From Candidatus Equicola faecalis (lineage in GTDB: Bacteria; Bacteroidota; Bacteroidia; Bacteroidales; Bacteroidaceae): a stretch of 64,000 bases of DNA. Where the stretch lies: the NCBI GenBank assembly GCA_018065185.1, contig JAGHTU010000034.1, positions 25,646-89,645 of the forward strand, read 5' to 3'. Under the pieces are notes generated by a model. That model ran no database searches and was not told where the DNA came from. It saw only the letters and a list, made by a program, of their open reading frames with translations. Below are positions 9,699-18,690 of the stretch, one piece after another. Every line of letters begins with the position of its first letter. Position 1 is the stretch's first letter. The position numbers and the translations under genes are program-made.

Positions 9699-11015
9699 TT
9701 AAATGTTTGTTCCTTTAAAAAAAAGTTCTTCGGGGATAAAATCACCGTTGTGATAATGATTATAAACAGACTTTAAATCGTCAACCAAAAGATCTACCTT
9801 TTGTTCGTTTGTCATCATTTTGCCGATATACTCCAATGCATTCATCTTCATTTTTTTTGCAAAATCAATATCTTCATATAAACGAATCATATTAAGTGCC
9901 AACTCTTGAATATTATCAATAGGGGTAAGAGCCACACATTCTTTTTCTTTATTTAGTTGGGGCGTCCCAGAAGTAATGTTGGTAATAACTGGTAGTCCTA
10001 ATGCCATTGCTTGAGTTACAGTCCCTGGTATTACATCAAGTTTTACGGGTAGAACAGCAAAACGGGATTTCTTTAAGTGTTTAAACAAGTCATTTTGTTC
10101 CTCAAAGAAATTCGTAAAGAAAACCGATTCCCGAATATTATTCCTTTCAATTATGTCAGTCATTATTGACTCCGCTTCGGAATCACGCATACCACATATA
10201 TTTAAAGTAACTCCTGGATATTCCTTATGAACAAGCACAAATGCTTCTAAAGCATCAAACGTGCCCTTGCTTGTACTACAATTCTGTGCAAAAGTTACAA
10301 AGTCATAGGTAGGTATCAGATTTTCAGCATCCTTTATATCTCTTGGGTCGTTATTGGGAAACGAAAAACGAAGCGCTATTGCGTCAGGTCTTTTGGATTT
10401 CAGTAAATTGTAATGCAACTGGCTGGCGCAAGCATAATATTTAACATGTTTAAAAACCTCTGTTTCTATAAACCAATTATGTACATCGACAACACTATGT
10501 TTGTACCTGTCCGGATTTGTATAAACTGTTTGTAAGGCTACAAGAATAGGAATATCTCTTATGCGTAAAACAGTAGAAGAGAAATATGCGCCATCAGAAC
10601 CAATTAGATTTATTATATCAGGTTTTTCCTTATTAATAATCCGTCTAACAATCGAAGAATTCGGTTCAACAATTCTCCATAATTTGGGATTTGTAAATAA
10701 CCTCTTTAAAAAAAGAGAAATGTCAGTATTGAAGAAATAGTATCGCACGGAATCCAAATCAAAATGAGAAAGAATCCTTTTCATCCCCGTATGGGCAGAA
10801 ATAACCACTAATTCTATATCTTCTTTTTTTTTGAATTCGTTTATTATCATAGTAACCCACGGCGACACATCTGGAAACATCATTTCTGATGACATTTTCG
10901 CAGTACTTCTTCCTAAAACTCTGTTAACAAAAAAATACAACCTTCTCTTATAATCAAGAGGCAACTTAGCACGTACCTCTTTATTGGAAAAATGACAAAT
11001 TAATGCAACTTTCAT
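9699..11015 (-). CDS. GT4-family glycosyltransferase
   Basis: From the ATG at 11015 the protein is about 438 residues; the track's start at 11102 runs back into the upstream gene, while 11015 is 1 bp after its stop and matches a GT-B N-terminus (MKVALICHFSNKEV). The C-domain shows YDFVTFAQNCSTSKGTFDALEAF and FAVLPVKLDVIPGTVTQAMALGLPVIT, the donor-site region of GT4. A run of nine A on the coding strand (10824-10832) encodes lysines and is in frame. Likely a capsule repeat-unit transferase of unknown specificity. Confidence 0.82.
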   Translation of the reverse strand: MKVALICHFSNKEVRAKLPLDYKRRLYFFVNRVLGRSTAKMSSEMMFPDVSPWVTMIINEFKKKEDIELVVISAHTGMKRILSHFDLDSVRYYFFNTDISLFLKRLFTNPKLWRIVEPNSSIVRRIINKEKPDIINLIGSDGAYFSSTVLRIRDIPILVALQTVYTNPDRYKHSVVDVHNWFIETEVFKHVKYYACASQLHYNLLKSKRPDAIALRFSFPNNDPRDIKDAENLIPTYDFVTFAQNCSTSKGTFDALEAFVLVHKEYPGVTLNICGMRDSEAESIMTDIIERNNIRESVFFTNFFEEQNDLFKHLKKSRFAVLPVKLDVIPGTVTQAMALGLPVITNITSGTPQLNKEKECVALTPIDNIQELALNMIRLYEDIDFAKKMKMNALEYIGKMMTNEQKVDLLVDDLKSVYNHYHNGDFIPEELFFKGTNI

Positions 11016-11016
11016 A

Positions 11017-11781
11017 TTAATTCTGTTTTTCTCTAGGGCACAACAATCCTTTGTTGATGAGCCCATTAACTTGTTGGTTATATAATCTCTCCGCTCTATC
11101 ATATACGAACTGATGAACGCGAGCTCTTGGTGACATCACTTCTTCGGTCCAATTGGCATCGTGAGTGAGAACCTGAAGGTGCTGCACACTTTCATTGTTC
11201 AGTACATCTTCCAACCTGTCGAAACGCCAATAGCCAAGACTGTCGCCACAGTAGTTAAAATTGTTCTTGAAGTGCGAAGAATAGACGTTAATCAGTCCCC
11301 CATACATTGGTTCAAGACAACTCTGAGTGAATGGTGTGGTGTTATGGAAGGAAAATGTATCAATCTTTACCTTAAGAACGCGCTCGAAATACTCCTTGTC
11401 AAGCTGGATATACTCATTCAGTTGACTCTCGTTTTCGATACCATAGTAATGGCTGTCGAAATGAAGTCCGACAAAATGTCCCAAGGATTTTATCTTGTTG
11501 AACACTTCTGTATAGTGAGGGTCAAAGATATTATAATATGGGCAATGAATCTGGAAAAAGTATGTGGCTTTAGCGCCTAACGAACTTTCTATTTCTGCCA
11601 TCTTCAAAGCGATATCCGGCTCAAACTCCACATCGTGCCGCCAAAGGATGTCTTTTCTTTCCTGTACGAACTCATCCGTATATGAAATGAACTCAAAGCC
11701 CTTCTCCAAAGCCAAAGCAACCAAACGCCTGTAATTGTCAAGCGTAAAGTCGTCAAAACGGTATTTCTCGCGATTGGTCAT
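11017..11781 (-). CDS. Polysaccharide-deacetylase-like (NodB fold) protein
   Basis: The 254-residue protein has ILWRHDVEFEPDIALKMAEIE and GAKATYFFQIHC, resembling the first catalytic strand of NodB-type carbohydrate esterases where the HD pair binds metal. A second His-rich strand, GHFVGLHFDSHYY, fits the H-x3-H motif region. Near the C-terminus VLTHDANWTEE may supply another ligand. There is no signal peptide, so it may act on a cytoplasmic nucleotide- or lipid-linked sugar rather than on exported polymer. Its ATG sits next to the previous stop, so it is operonic. Confidence 0.65.
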   Translation of the reverse strand: MTNREKYRFDDFTLDNYRRLVALALEKGFEFISYTDEFVQERKDILWRHDVEFEPDIALKMAEIESSLGAKATYFFQIHCPYYNIFDPHYTEVFNKIKSLGHFVGLHFDSHYYGIENESQLNEYIQLDKEYFERVLKVKIDTFSFHNTTPFTQSCLEPMYGGLINVYSSHFKNNFNYCGDSLGYWRFDRLEDVLNNESVQHLQVLTHDANWTEEVMSPRARVHQFVYDRAERLYNQQVNGLINKGLLCPREKQN

Positions 11782-12407
11782 TATTTGATTAATATTTTTG
11801 CAGGAGAACCAATATATACTCCTGATTCGTTTAGTGTTTTAGTTACAGTTGCTCCACACCCTATTGTACAATTTGCAGGTATTGATACTCCATCTCTGAA
11901 TGTACTATTTACGCCCAAAAAGCAGCATTCCCCAATAGAAACTTTTCCAGCCAAGACTGCACAAGGTGCAATATATGTGTGGTCTTCAATAACATCATAA
12001 TTTCCGACATGTGCCCCAGCCAAAATAATAATATTATTACCTATCTGAGATTCATAGTTAACGATAGCTTTTACACCCACAAAAACACCTTCTCCCATTT
12101 TTACCGTTGAGTTAATAAAGGCTGTAGGATGAATGATGTTGGCAAATGGAACCTTTCCTTTGAAATTTTCGTATATCTTCTTTCTGATATTAAAGTGAGC
12201 ATATCCAATTCCAATAAAGAAACAATCGACTTCTCCTGATTTGTATAGTTCTTCAATGTCTTCGTCATTCCCAATTATTGGGTATTTTGAAGAAGCACCA
12301 TCTTTATTATCTATTAATCCAACAATTTTATAATCGTTTGTCTGTTCAACCTGATCTATTATCTGGTCTGCAAGTTCTCCAGAACCAATTATTGCTAATT
12401 TTTTCAT
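11781..12407 (-). CDS. NeuD/PglD-like sugar acetyltransferase (intact paralogue)
   Basis: The 208-residue protein combines an N-terminal Rossmann-like domain (KKLAIIGSGELADQIIDQV) with a left-handed beta-helix of hexapeptide repeats ending in GVYIGSPAKIL. This is the NeuD/PglD architecture, which uses acetyl-CoA to acylate an amino sugar or hydroxyl. The predicted catalytic His would be in the HVGNYDVIEDH region. The adjacent upstream gene is a diverged copy of the same family that is out of frame at a poly-G run, so this copy is the one now expected to work. Confidence 0.82.
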   Translation of the reverse strand: MKKLAIIGSGELADQIIDQVEQTNDYKIVGLIDNKDGASSKYPIIGNDEDIEELYKSGEVDCFFIGIGYAHFNIRKKIYENFKGKVPFANIIHPTAFINSTVKMGEGVFVGVKAIVNYESQIGNNIIILAGAHVGNYDVIEDHTYIAPCAVLAGKVSIGECCFLGVNSTFRDGVSIPANCTIGCGATVTKTLNESGVYIGSPAKILIK

Positions 12408-12443
12408 AAACTGTAATGCTTTGTCGGCATCACAGTCTATGTG

Positions 12444-13068
12444 TTACTTAAACTGCTTTGCCGGATTTCCTATATAAGTATGATTTGATTCTTCTATATC
12501 TTTAACCACATTGGCTGCACAACCCACAGTGGTGTAATCTGCTATTGCTATATGGTCTTTGATTGTACTATTTAATCCTATAAAACTACATTCTCCTATT
12601 CTTGAATAACCCGCTATTGCAGCACGGCCAGCTATGTACGAATGATTCCCAACAATTGTATTATGCTCAACAAGGACACTCGAATTGATTACTACGTTAT
12701 TGCATATTTCTGCTTCTTTATTGATAACCACATTCGGTCCGATAAATGAACCTTCTCCAATCTTAGCAGAAGGGCTGACAACTGCTGCCGGATGAATAAT
12801 AGTGACAAATGGAATCTGCTTCTGCGAGAACTTATCATACAACTTCTTGCGTAAGTCAAACCTTGCATAGCCGATTCCTATGAACAAATAGTCGAACGCG
12901 CCTTGTTCATATAGCGTAACAACTTCATTATCAGAGCAAAATACCCCCCCCCCGAACAGGATTATTATCCACAAAACCAACGAGTTTCATTGAGGAGTCA
13001 GCCTTGATAAAATCAGCCAACTGTGATGCCCATTCTCCTGAGCCTAATATTGCAATACGTTTTGTCAT
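12444..13068 (-). pseudogene. NeuD/PglD-like acetyltransferase, phase-OFF by poly-G(10)
   Basis: The gene starts at the ATG at 13066-13068, overlapping the ATP-grasp stop as ATGA. It encodes MTKRIAILGSGEWASQLADF and reaches FVDNNP, then a run of ten G. At ten, translation goes RGGGILL and stops. With nine (or twelve) G the frame continues VFCSDNEVVTLY into the 178-residue beta-helix listed in the track (12444-12980), ending TYIGNPAKQFK. All other parts look intact, so I read it as a switchable gene in the OFF state rather than a decayed one. It is a paralogue of the next gene downstream. Confidence 0.82.
12944..12953 (-). repeat. Poly-G(10) homopolymer, frame-breaking
   Basis: Ten C on the plus strand give G10 on the coding strand inside the linker between the Rossmann domain and beta-helix of the NeuD-like gene. 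Ten bases put the second half out of frame; nine would restore a full-length protein of about 207 residues. This is the only one of the three poly-G runs that is off in the assembled sequence. Confidence 0.9.
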
Positions 13069-14252
13069 TTTATTGTAATCAATTTGGATATATTCTTTTC
13101 GTATTCACTCAATCTTTCTTCAACTTCTTTACGAGTTTCCCCACTTACGATAAACTCCCCATACCTATTCAGGCTGCTGGTAATCTTTCCAACAATATCA
13201 CCTTCCTTCAACTTAAGGTTGAAAGCATATACTCCAGGCCAAGAAGCAGCTTCAGAAATCTTTGAATCTATCCTCGTCACTTTTCCTTCCGGAAAATCAA
13301 AGAAGCAAACTCCAGAAGCCTTGTTTACTCGACCAGAAGCGGTATCCACCTTCTCGCCAAGAGCGATATGAAGCAGTTGGTCTTCCATATTGATACCCGT
13401 TGAAAGAGGTGTGAGAGTAGAAGTGATGTAATCACCACCCAACCTCGGACTGGTCTCAATCACAAAAATACCTCTCTCATTCACCTTGAGTTCAGTATGT
13501 GACGGGCAGTTCTCAAACTTCAAGGCAACACCTATCTTCGAAACAATTTCCCGAATCTGATTCTTGACATCACCGGAAAGGTTAGCTGGCTGTTTGTGTC
13601 CAAGTTCCACATTATAAGGAAATGGAGTGGTCTTTTTCTCCGTAAACTGAATCGCCTCTGACTTGCCATCATAGTGAAGACTTTCGATGCTGTACTCAGG
13701 GCCTTCGATTACTTCCTCAACAAGAACAGAATCCAGATGAGAATACTGGAGAGCTTCATCAATCGATTCTTTCAGTTCAGCAGGAGTATTGCAAATCTTC
13801 ACCCCACGAGAGCCGGAATTGTCTCTTGGCTTTACTATAATCGGATAATTCAAGTCCTCGGCTTCCTCAATGCAGGATATCAGACGGCCTTTCGCACAAG
13901 GTACACCTCCTTCAATGAATCGTTGCTTCATCTGAAACTTGTCGGTTGACCATCGAGCTGTCTCTTCTGAATAGAACGGAAGGTTCATAGCCTTGGCAAC
14001 ACGTGCCATCATAACCAGAGGCTTATCAGTAGCGGCTGTCACAATAGCTGAAACACCATATTTCTTAGCAACAGCTATTGTACCTTCATAGTCCTGACCA
14101 CCTACTACCTCAAAGGCATCGCAATCGTCTTTGGCAAAGGCATCTTCACAAGGGTCGATACCAACCACATAGAGTCCCATAAGATGAGCTCTATTGATAA
14201 TACTCTTCTGGAGTTCACCAACGCCAAAGACAAGTATAGATTTCTTATCCAT
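13065..14252 (-). CDS. ATP-grasp enzyme
   Basis: The 395-residue protein starts with a Rossmann-like segment (KSILVFGVGELQKSIINRA) and continues with an ATP-grasp fold: YPIIVKPRDNSGSRGVKIC for ATP binding, VLVEEVIEGPEYSIESL, and FVIETSPRLGGDYITSTL for metal ligands. It resembles carbamoyl-phosphate-synthase-like and PurK-like ligases, which join a carboxylate to an amine. In a glycan locus next to NeuD-type acyltransferases and an aminotransferase it may attach an amino acid or other acid to an amino sugar, but that is inference. Its stop overlaps the NeuD-like start. Confidence 0.8.
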   Translation of the reverse strand: MDKKSILVFGVGELQKSIINRAHLMGLYVVGIDPCEDAFAKDDCDAFEVVGGQDYEGTIAVAKKYGVSAIVTAATDKPLVMMARVAKAMNLPFYSEETARWSTDKFQMKQRFIEGGVPCAKGRLISCIEEAEDLNYPIIVKPRDNSGSRGVKICNTPAELKESIDEALQYSHLDSVLVEEVIEGPEYSIESLHYDGKSEAIQFTEKKTTPFPYNVELGHKQPANLSGDVKNQIREIVSKIGVALKFENCPSHTELKVNERGIFVIETSPRLGGDYITSTLTPLSTGINMEDQLLHIALGEKVDTASGRVNKASGVCFFDFPEGKVTRIDSKISEAASWPGVYAFNLKLKEGDIVGKITSSLNRYGEFIVSGETRKEVEERLSEYEKNISKLITIK

Positions 14253-15387
14253 AAATCTCTTTTATTCCTTTAGCCACAACCTCACAAATCTCATCAACCT
14301 GCTCCATTGTGAGTGCAGCATACATTGGCAAAGTTACTTCATTATTTGTCACATATTCCGTCTGAGGAAGAACTGCTCCAAGATCTTTGTAGGTTGAGAA
14401 CAGGTGTGCAGCAGGATAGTGGACGGAAGTCTGGATTCCTTGTGCGTGAATGTATTCACGAAGTGCATTGCGTTTCTCTTTGGTGGAGTCCTTTATCACT
14501 ATCGGGAAGATATAGTTGCTGGTGAACTCTTCGCAATCAGCGAAAGGAACAACCACACGGTCAATTTTCTTCAGGTTATCCTCGTAACGTTTACGCACCT
14601 TGATACGTGTCTCAAGGTCTCCAGGGAGTTTCTTGAGCTGTTCGATAGCGATGGCAGCACGAATATCATCCATACGGAAATTGTAGCCAAGGCAAGTGAT
14701 GTCGTATTCTGTTGCGTGACCGGAAGCTCTCTGATAAGACATTGTGCTCATTCCGTGAGAACGGATAAGACGTGCCTTCTTCTCCATCTCCTCGTTGTTG
14801 GTGATGAACATACCGCCCTCACCTGTAGAGATATTCTTGTTTGAGAAGAAACTGAAAGCAGCACAATCGCCAATGGTTCCGAGTTTCTTGCCCTTGTATT
14901 CAGAAAGAGGTCCGTGGCAAGCATCTTCGATAACCTTCAGATTATGCTTCTTTGCTATTGCCATAATCTCATCCATCTTAGCAGGATAACCAGCAAGATG
15001 AACCACAACTATTCCCTTGGTTCTTGGAGTAATCTTGCGCTCAATGTCTGCCGGATCAATATTTATATGGTCAGGACCGACAATATCAGCAAACACAGGA
15101 GTCGCACCCACGTAACGGATGCAGTTGCAGGAAGCGGCAAAGGTGAGTGAAGGACAGATGACCTCATCACCAGGGCCGAAACCGCAAACCATGCAACACA
15201 CATGAAGGGCATCTGTGCAGTTCGACATAGAAACTGCATATTTCACCTTCCACATATCAATGAACATCTGCTCAAGTTCAGCATTCTTGGGACCAGTGGA
15301 AATCCAGCCTGACTTGATAGTATCGTACGCTGCCTGAGCCTCGCGCTCGTCGAAGTTCAGATTGAAAAGAGGAATTTTGTATGACAT
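14245..15387 (-). CDS. DegT/DnrJ/EryC1/StrS sugar aminotransferase
   Basis: This 380-residue PLP enzyme is full length. YAVSMSNCTDALHVCCMVCGFGPGDEVICPSLTF, VIEDACHGPLSEYKGKKLGTIGDCAAFSFFSNKNIST and GEGGMF are the family hallmarks, with the Lys of FFSNKN as the Schiff-base residue. It would transfer an amino group to a 3- or 4-keto nucleotide sugar, probably one made by the dehydratase at 18.7-19.9 kb. It overlaps the ATP-grasp gene by 8 bases. N-acylation of the product could be done by the NeuD-like pair downstream. Confidence 0.9.
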   Translation of the reverse strand: MSYKIPLFNLNFDEREAQAAYDTIKSGWISTGPKNAELEQMFIDMWKVKYAVSMSNCTDALHVCCMVCGFGPGDEVICPSLTFAASCNCIRYVGATPVFADIVGPDHINIDPADIERKITPRTKGIVVVHLAGYPAKMDEIMAIAKKHNLKVIEDACHGPLSEYKGKKLGTIGDCAAFSFFSNKNISTGEGGMFITNNEEMEKKARLIRSHGMSTMSYQRASGHATEYDITCLGYNFRMDDIRAAIAIEQLKKLPGDLETRIKVRKRYEDNLKKIDRVVVPFADCEEFTSNYIFPIVIKDSTKEKRNALREYIHAQGIQTSVHYPAAHLFSTYKDLGAVLPQTEYVTNNEVTLPMYAALTMEQVDEICEVVAKGIKEIYG

Positions 15388-15443
15388 AATTGTTAATGTT
15401 TTATTTCGTATTTTTATTTAATAATTAAGATAAATCTCTGTTC

Positions 15444-16970
15444 CTATCTATGATGTGGCTTTGTTATTTTACAAAACCCAATTATTTTATTTACTGGTTC
15501 TATTATTAAATTCCGCTCATACGAATCTAAGGCAATTTTCCACATAATGGTGAAATAAATAACCGTAACCAAACAACCTTTAGTAACGAAACCCACCCAC
15601 CCGTCGAGTGGAATATAATGGCAAGAATAACATAAAGCAAACGAAATAATAAAAGGCACTCCCATCTTAATAAATACATTCTGAAAAAACAATCGTGTAT
15701 TTAATCTTAATTTGTGTTTAAAAATCCAATCCAATCCAATGTTCCGAATATTATATGCTATAAAAATTGAACAGCACAAACCCAAACATCCCCATTTTTC
15801 TGCAAAGAAATAGCCTAATACAATATTACAAACACCCATAAACAAATACACTAATGCTTGGTGTTTAATTTTATTTTGTACCGCTATATAACTACATCCT
15901 ATTTCTTGAGGCACGTATATCATTGATGGTAGTATTATCAAAACTGAAGCTATATAAACAGGTGTATAGCCGTCTCCTAACCACACTTCAATAAACTCTC
16001 TACCAATACTAACAAAACCTACTATAACCAAGCCAACTATAAAGAACAACAATCTACCTACTTTTATCATTAATGTTAAAACATCTTCGTTGTTTTTAGC
16101 TGCAATTTTGGAAACACGTGGCAAAAACAAACCATTTAATGCCCCTGCAAAACTATAAACATAACCCTCAATTGTACTAGCAATCCCAAAAAGTGCAATC
16201 TCTACAGAGCCGGAAACCATCCCTAATACAGTTGGCGATAGCGTAAAAATCATTCTTTCCGAAAAAGATTTTACCGTCACCCATCCTGAGAATCCGAGGA
16301 TTTCTTTAAATTCAGTTCCATTATAATAGCCAAAATTTACTTTAGTATTTGTATCTCTTTTTATAAAGAGCAACTTTAATACGATCGTAGCTAACCCAGA
16401 GAAAACATGTACTAATACAAGAGCATACAAGCCATAACCGAGAAATAAACATACGCTCATAGCAACAACCATAAATAACTTGTTAGCTAAATCGCATAAT
16501 TTCAACTGTATGAACTTTTCATTTGCAGTAAGTACTCCATTGACAGGGATAAAGGGGAAAGAAATTACACTAAAAAAAGAAACGGCAATGTAAATAATTT
16601 TAAATTTCTCTATCTCTTCAGGTGTCAACTCTTGATATATCTGTGGGATAAAGAAATAAAATGATACTAGAATAATAAAAAGGAAAATATCAATATAAAA
16701 ATATAATTTATATACTAAGCCTAAACAGTTGTTTGCTTTCTGTAAATTTCCTTCTGCTAAGTATTTAGCTATGAATCTTGTAACCGCTTGACCTATGCCA
16801 AAATCAAAAACGAATAAAGAAATCACAGAAAGAGCTAAAGTATACAAGCCATAATCTTCCCTCCCTATTGAATTAATCATCCAAGGAGTATAGATTAATC
16901 CAACTAAAATGTTAATAGCAAGCCCTAAATACGATAAAGCAGCTCCAAATTTCAATTGATTAACTCGCAT
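15444..16970 (-). CDS. Wzx-like oligosaccharide flippase
   Basis: The 508-residue protein has 12-14 hydrophobic helices and opens NQLKFGAALSYLGLAINILVGLIYTPWMI, typical of MATE/MVF-type polysaccharide flippases. GREDYGLYTLALSVISLFVFDFGIGQAVTRF is a recognisable first-helix-pair motif of this family. It would move the lipid-linked repeat unit across the inner membrane for polymerisation by the Wzy-like protein at 7.3-8.5 kb. It begins 3 bp after the Nudix gene. Confidence 0.85.
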   Translation of the reverse strand: MRVNQLKFGAALSYLGLAINILVGLIYTPWMINSIGREDYGLYTLALSVISLFVFDFGIGQAVTRFIAKYLAEGNLQKANNCLGLVYKLYFYIDIFLFIILVSFYFFIPQIYQELTPEEIEKFKIIYIAVSFFSVISFPFIPVNGVLTANEKFIQLKLCDLANKLFMVVAMSVCLFLGYGLYALVLVHVFSGLATIVLKLLFIKRDTNTKVNFGYYNGTEFKEILGFSGWVTVKSFSERMIFTLSPTVLGMVSGSVEIALFGIASTIEGYVYSFAGALNGLFLPRVSKIAAKNNEDVLTLMIKVGRLLFFIVGLVIVGFVSIGREFIEVWLGDGYTPVYIASVLIILPSMIYVPQEIGCSYIAVQNKIKHQALVYLFMGVCNIVLGYFFAEKWGCLGLCCSIFIAYNIRNIGLDWIFKHKLRLNTRLFFQNVFIKMGVPFIISFALCYSCHYIPLDGWVGFVTKGCLVTVIYFTIMWKIALDSYERNLIIEPVNKIIGFCKITKPHHR

Positions 16971-16973
16971 TCT

Positions 16974-17501
16974 TTAAATAGTTAAAAGTTTGTACAATGG
17001 GGCTTGCATAATGCCCTCAATGATTTTACCTTCGTTGAGTATTTTCGTCAACTCGTCAAGTGTCAAGAAATGGACCTTTATATCTTCCGTCTGCTCTCGA
17101 TGAGGCTCTGAGATTTGTTTCACACTTTTAGCAAGGAACGTATGGCAGACATTATTCATAGAGTTTGGATTAGGTGCAGTCACCAAAAACTCTTCCCATT
17201 CGCCTCCACCAAAGCCAGTCTCTTCAAGAAGTTCTCTTTTTGCTGCCTCAAGTGGTGATTCACCTTGCTCTACACATCCTGCACAAAGTTCAAAATTGAC
17301 ACGCTGAAGTCCGTGGCGATATTGTTCTTCTATTATGAACCTATTATCTTCCGTTATGGCAATCACATTAACCCAATCTGGATATTCCATCACATAGAAA
17401 TCCTCCATCTCGCATCCAGATGGCTGACGTATATGGTCTTTACGAACCGTCAACCAACGATTGCGGATAAAATAGTCGCTATGTAATATTTGCCATTTCA
17501 T
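16974..17501 (-). CDS. Nudix hydrolase
   Basis: The 175-residue protein carries a complete Nudix box, GCVEQGESPLEAAKRELLEETGF, which matches Gx5Ex7REUxEExGU. The N-terminal part has a beta-rich layout similar to ADP-ribose/ADP-sugar pyrophosphatases (NRFIIEEQYRHGLQRVNFELCAG). In this operon it may remove or recycle a nucleotide sugar, but the substrate is not visible. It starts about 18 bp downstream of the DUF418-like gene. Confidence 0.85.
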   Translation of the reverse strand: MKWQILHSDYFIRNRWLTVRKDHIRQPSGCEMEDFYVMEYPDWVNVIAITEDNRFIIEEQYRHGLQRVNFELCAGCVEQGESPLEAAKRELLEETGFGGGEWEEFLVTAPNPNSMNNVCHTFLAKSVKQISEPHREQTEDIKVHFLTLDELTKILNEGKIIEGIMQAPLYKLLTI

Positions 17502-17519
17502 TTGAGTGAATCTTGAATA

Positions 17520-18653
17520 TTAAGCTTTCCGAAATTGTAATAACCTACGCTCAGTTGCGCAACGCCACAAATATTCCATCGGCCCATTATTAAAACGAGA
17601 GAGCCACCATCTGCAGAAAACATTCTGAAGTATAAAGAACAGAATAGCGCATAACATTATCGCCACAAAGGAATATCCATTGAAAGCCAGACCAAAGTAA
17701 TATAAAAATATAGCGGAAAACCAATTCTGCATAGAATAGTTTGTTAAACCACATTTTCCATAGCTTTCAAACCATGAAAGAACTTTATGTGCAATACGCA
17801 AATGGTTATAACTCCATATCACTACAATAGTATAGAAAGTACCTCCTGCAAGATTGAATGCACAACCGACAACGTCATGTAAAGCACTAACATCTTTATA
17901 GAAAGGAAGATAAGTGGCCGCAATCAACAAATAAATAATAGCGGAATATAGCATATGTTTTTTCTGAAATAGCGAGTCCCATTTTTCAATTAACCCAATC
18001 CTTCCCAACCAATATCCTATACAAAAATTTGCTAATGTAATCAAATGGGCAGGTGACAATAAATCTTTAACATAAATCCATAAAGAAGGAAGATATAATT
18101 CATGACATTCCCTAAATGAAATATTTTCGCCATGTCTTTTTAGTTCATTAGCATTATGAAACAATGACAAATCCAGATATTGTAGAACAAAAAATACAAT
18201 ATACAAGAACATCGCAAAGATAATTATCCATTTTTTTGGAAAATTACGCACAAAAGTCAATAGCATTCCGCAAAAACCATAAATCATCAAAATGTCACCA
18301 CCATAAAAGTACTTGTTAATAGCTCCTATCAGCATTAGAATAAAACATCTCCAGGCAAATTTCAAACTCGAATATGATGGCTTTCGCAATATTAAATAGA
18401 AACTAATGCCAAAAAGGACATTGAAAATTAAAGCACATCTTCCATTTACCAATGCAACTATTATTTTTTCCAAATATCGGCTAATTACTGAGGCATTTAT
18501 ACTATCCACTAAACCTATTCCGAATCCATTACCTGTGTGAATCAGTAAAATTCCAAATAATGCAAATGCACGAAGAGCATCTATGGAATGAATCCTTTGA
18601 GGTTTACCCCCCCCCATCGTGCTGTTTATCAACATCTTATTATCAATTTCCAT
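17520..18653 (-). CDS. DUF418-type membrane protein (putative acyltransferase) with poly-G tract
   Basis: The 377-residue multi-pass protein has RIHSIDALRAFALFGILLIHT near the N-terminus and SRFNNGPMEYLWRCAT at the C-terminus, both typical of DUF418/YeiB proteins, which are distantly related to acyltransferases. About ten membrane segments lie between. Nine G at 18607-18615 directly follow T-A-T-C of the complementary strand so that codons 13-16 read MGGG; the frame is open now. A one-base slip would stop translation almost at once, giving a clean on/off switch. The substrate is unknown; a sugar acylation role is inferred from family resemblance and locus. Confidence 0.75.
   Translation of the reverse strand: MEIDNKMLINSTMGGGKPQRIHSIDALRAFALFGILLIHTGNGFGIGLVDSINASVISRYLEKIIVALVNGRCALIFNVLFGISFYLILRKPSYSSLKFAWRCFILMLIGAINKYFYGGDILMIYGFCGMLLTFVRNFPKKWIIIFAMFLYIVFFVLQYLDLSLFHNANELKRHGENISFRECHELYLPSLWIYVKDLLSPAHLITLANFCIGYWLGRIGLIEKWDSLFQKKHMLYSAIIYLLIAATYLPFYKDVSALHDVVGCAFNLAGGTFYTIVVIWSYNHLRIAHKVLSWFESYGKCGLTNYSMQNWFSAIFLYYFGLAFNGYSFVAIMLCAILFFILQNVFCRWWLSRFNNGPMEYLWRCATERRLLQFRKA
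18607..18615 (-). repeat. Poly-G(9) homopolymer near start of DUF418-type gene
   Basis: Nine C on the plus strand form a G9 run on the coding strand about 38-47 bases into the gene. The present length keeps the frame. Its early position means any other length not differing by three would remove nearly the whole protein. Confidence 0.9.
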
Positions 18654-18690
18654 TTCTTTTCAAACAATAAGTAGTTCAATTAATTGATAT

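Noticed and set aside
10824-10832. Phase-variable poly-A run in the GT4 gene
   Set aside because: A runs of this length are common in AT-rich genes and the frame is intact; no second example supports switching.
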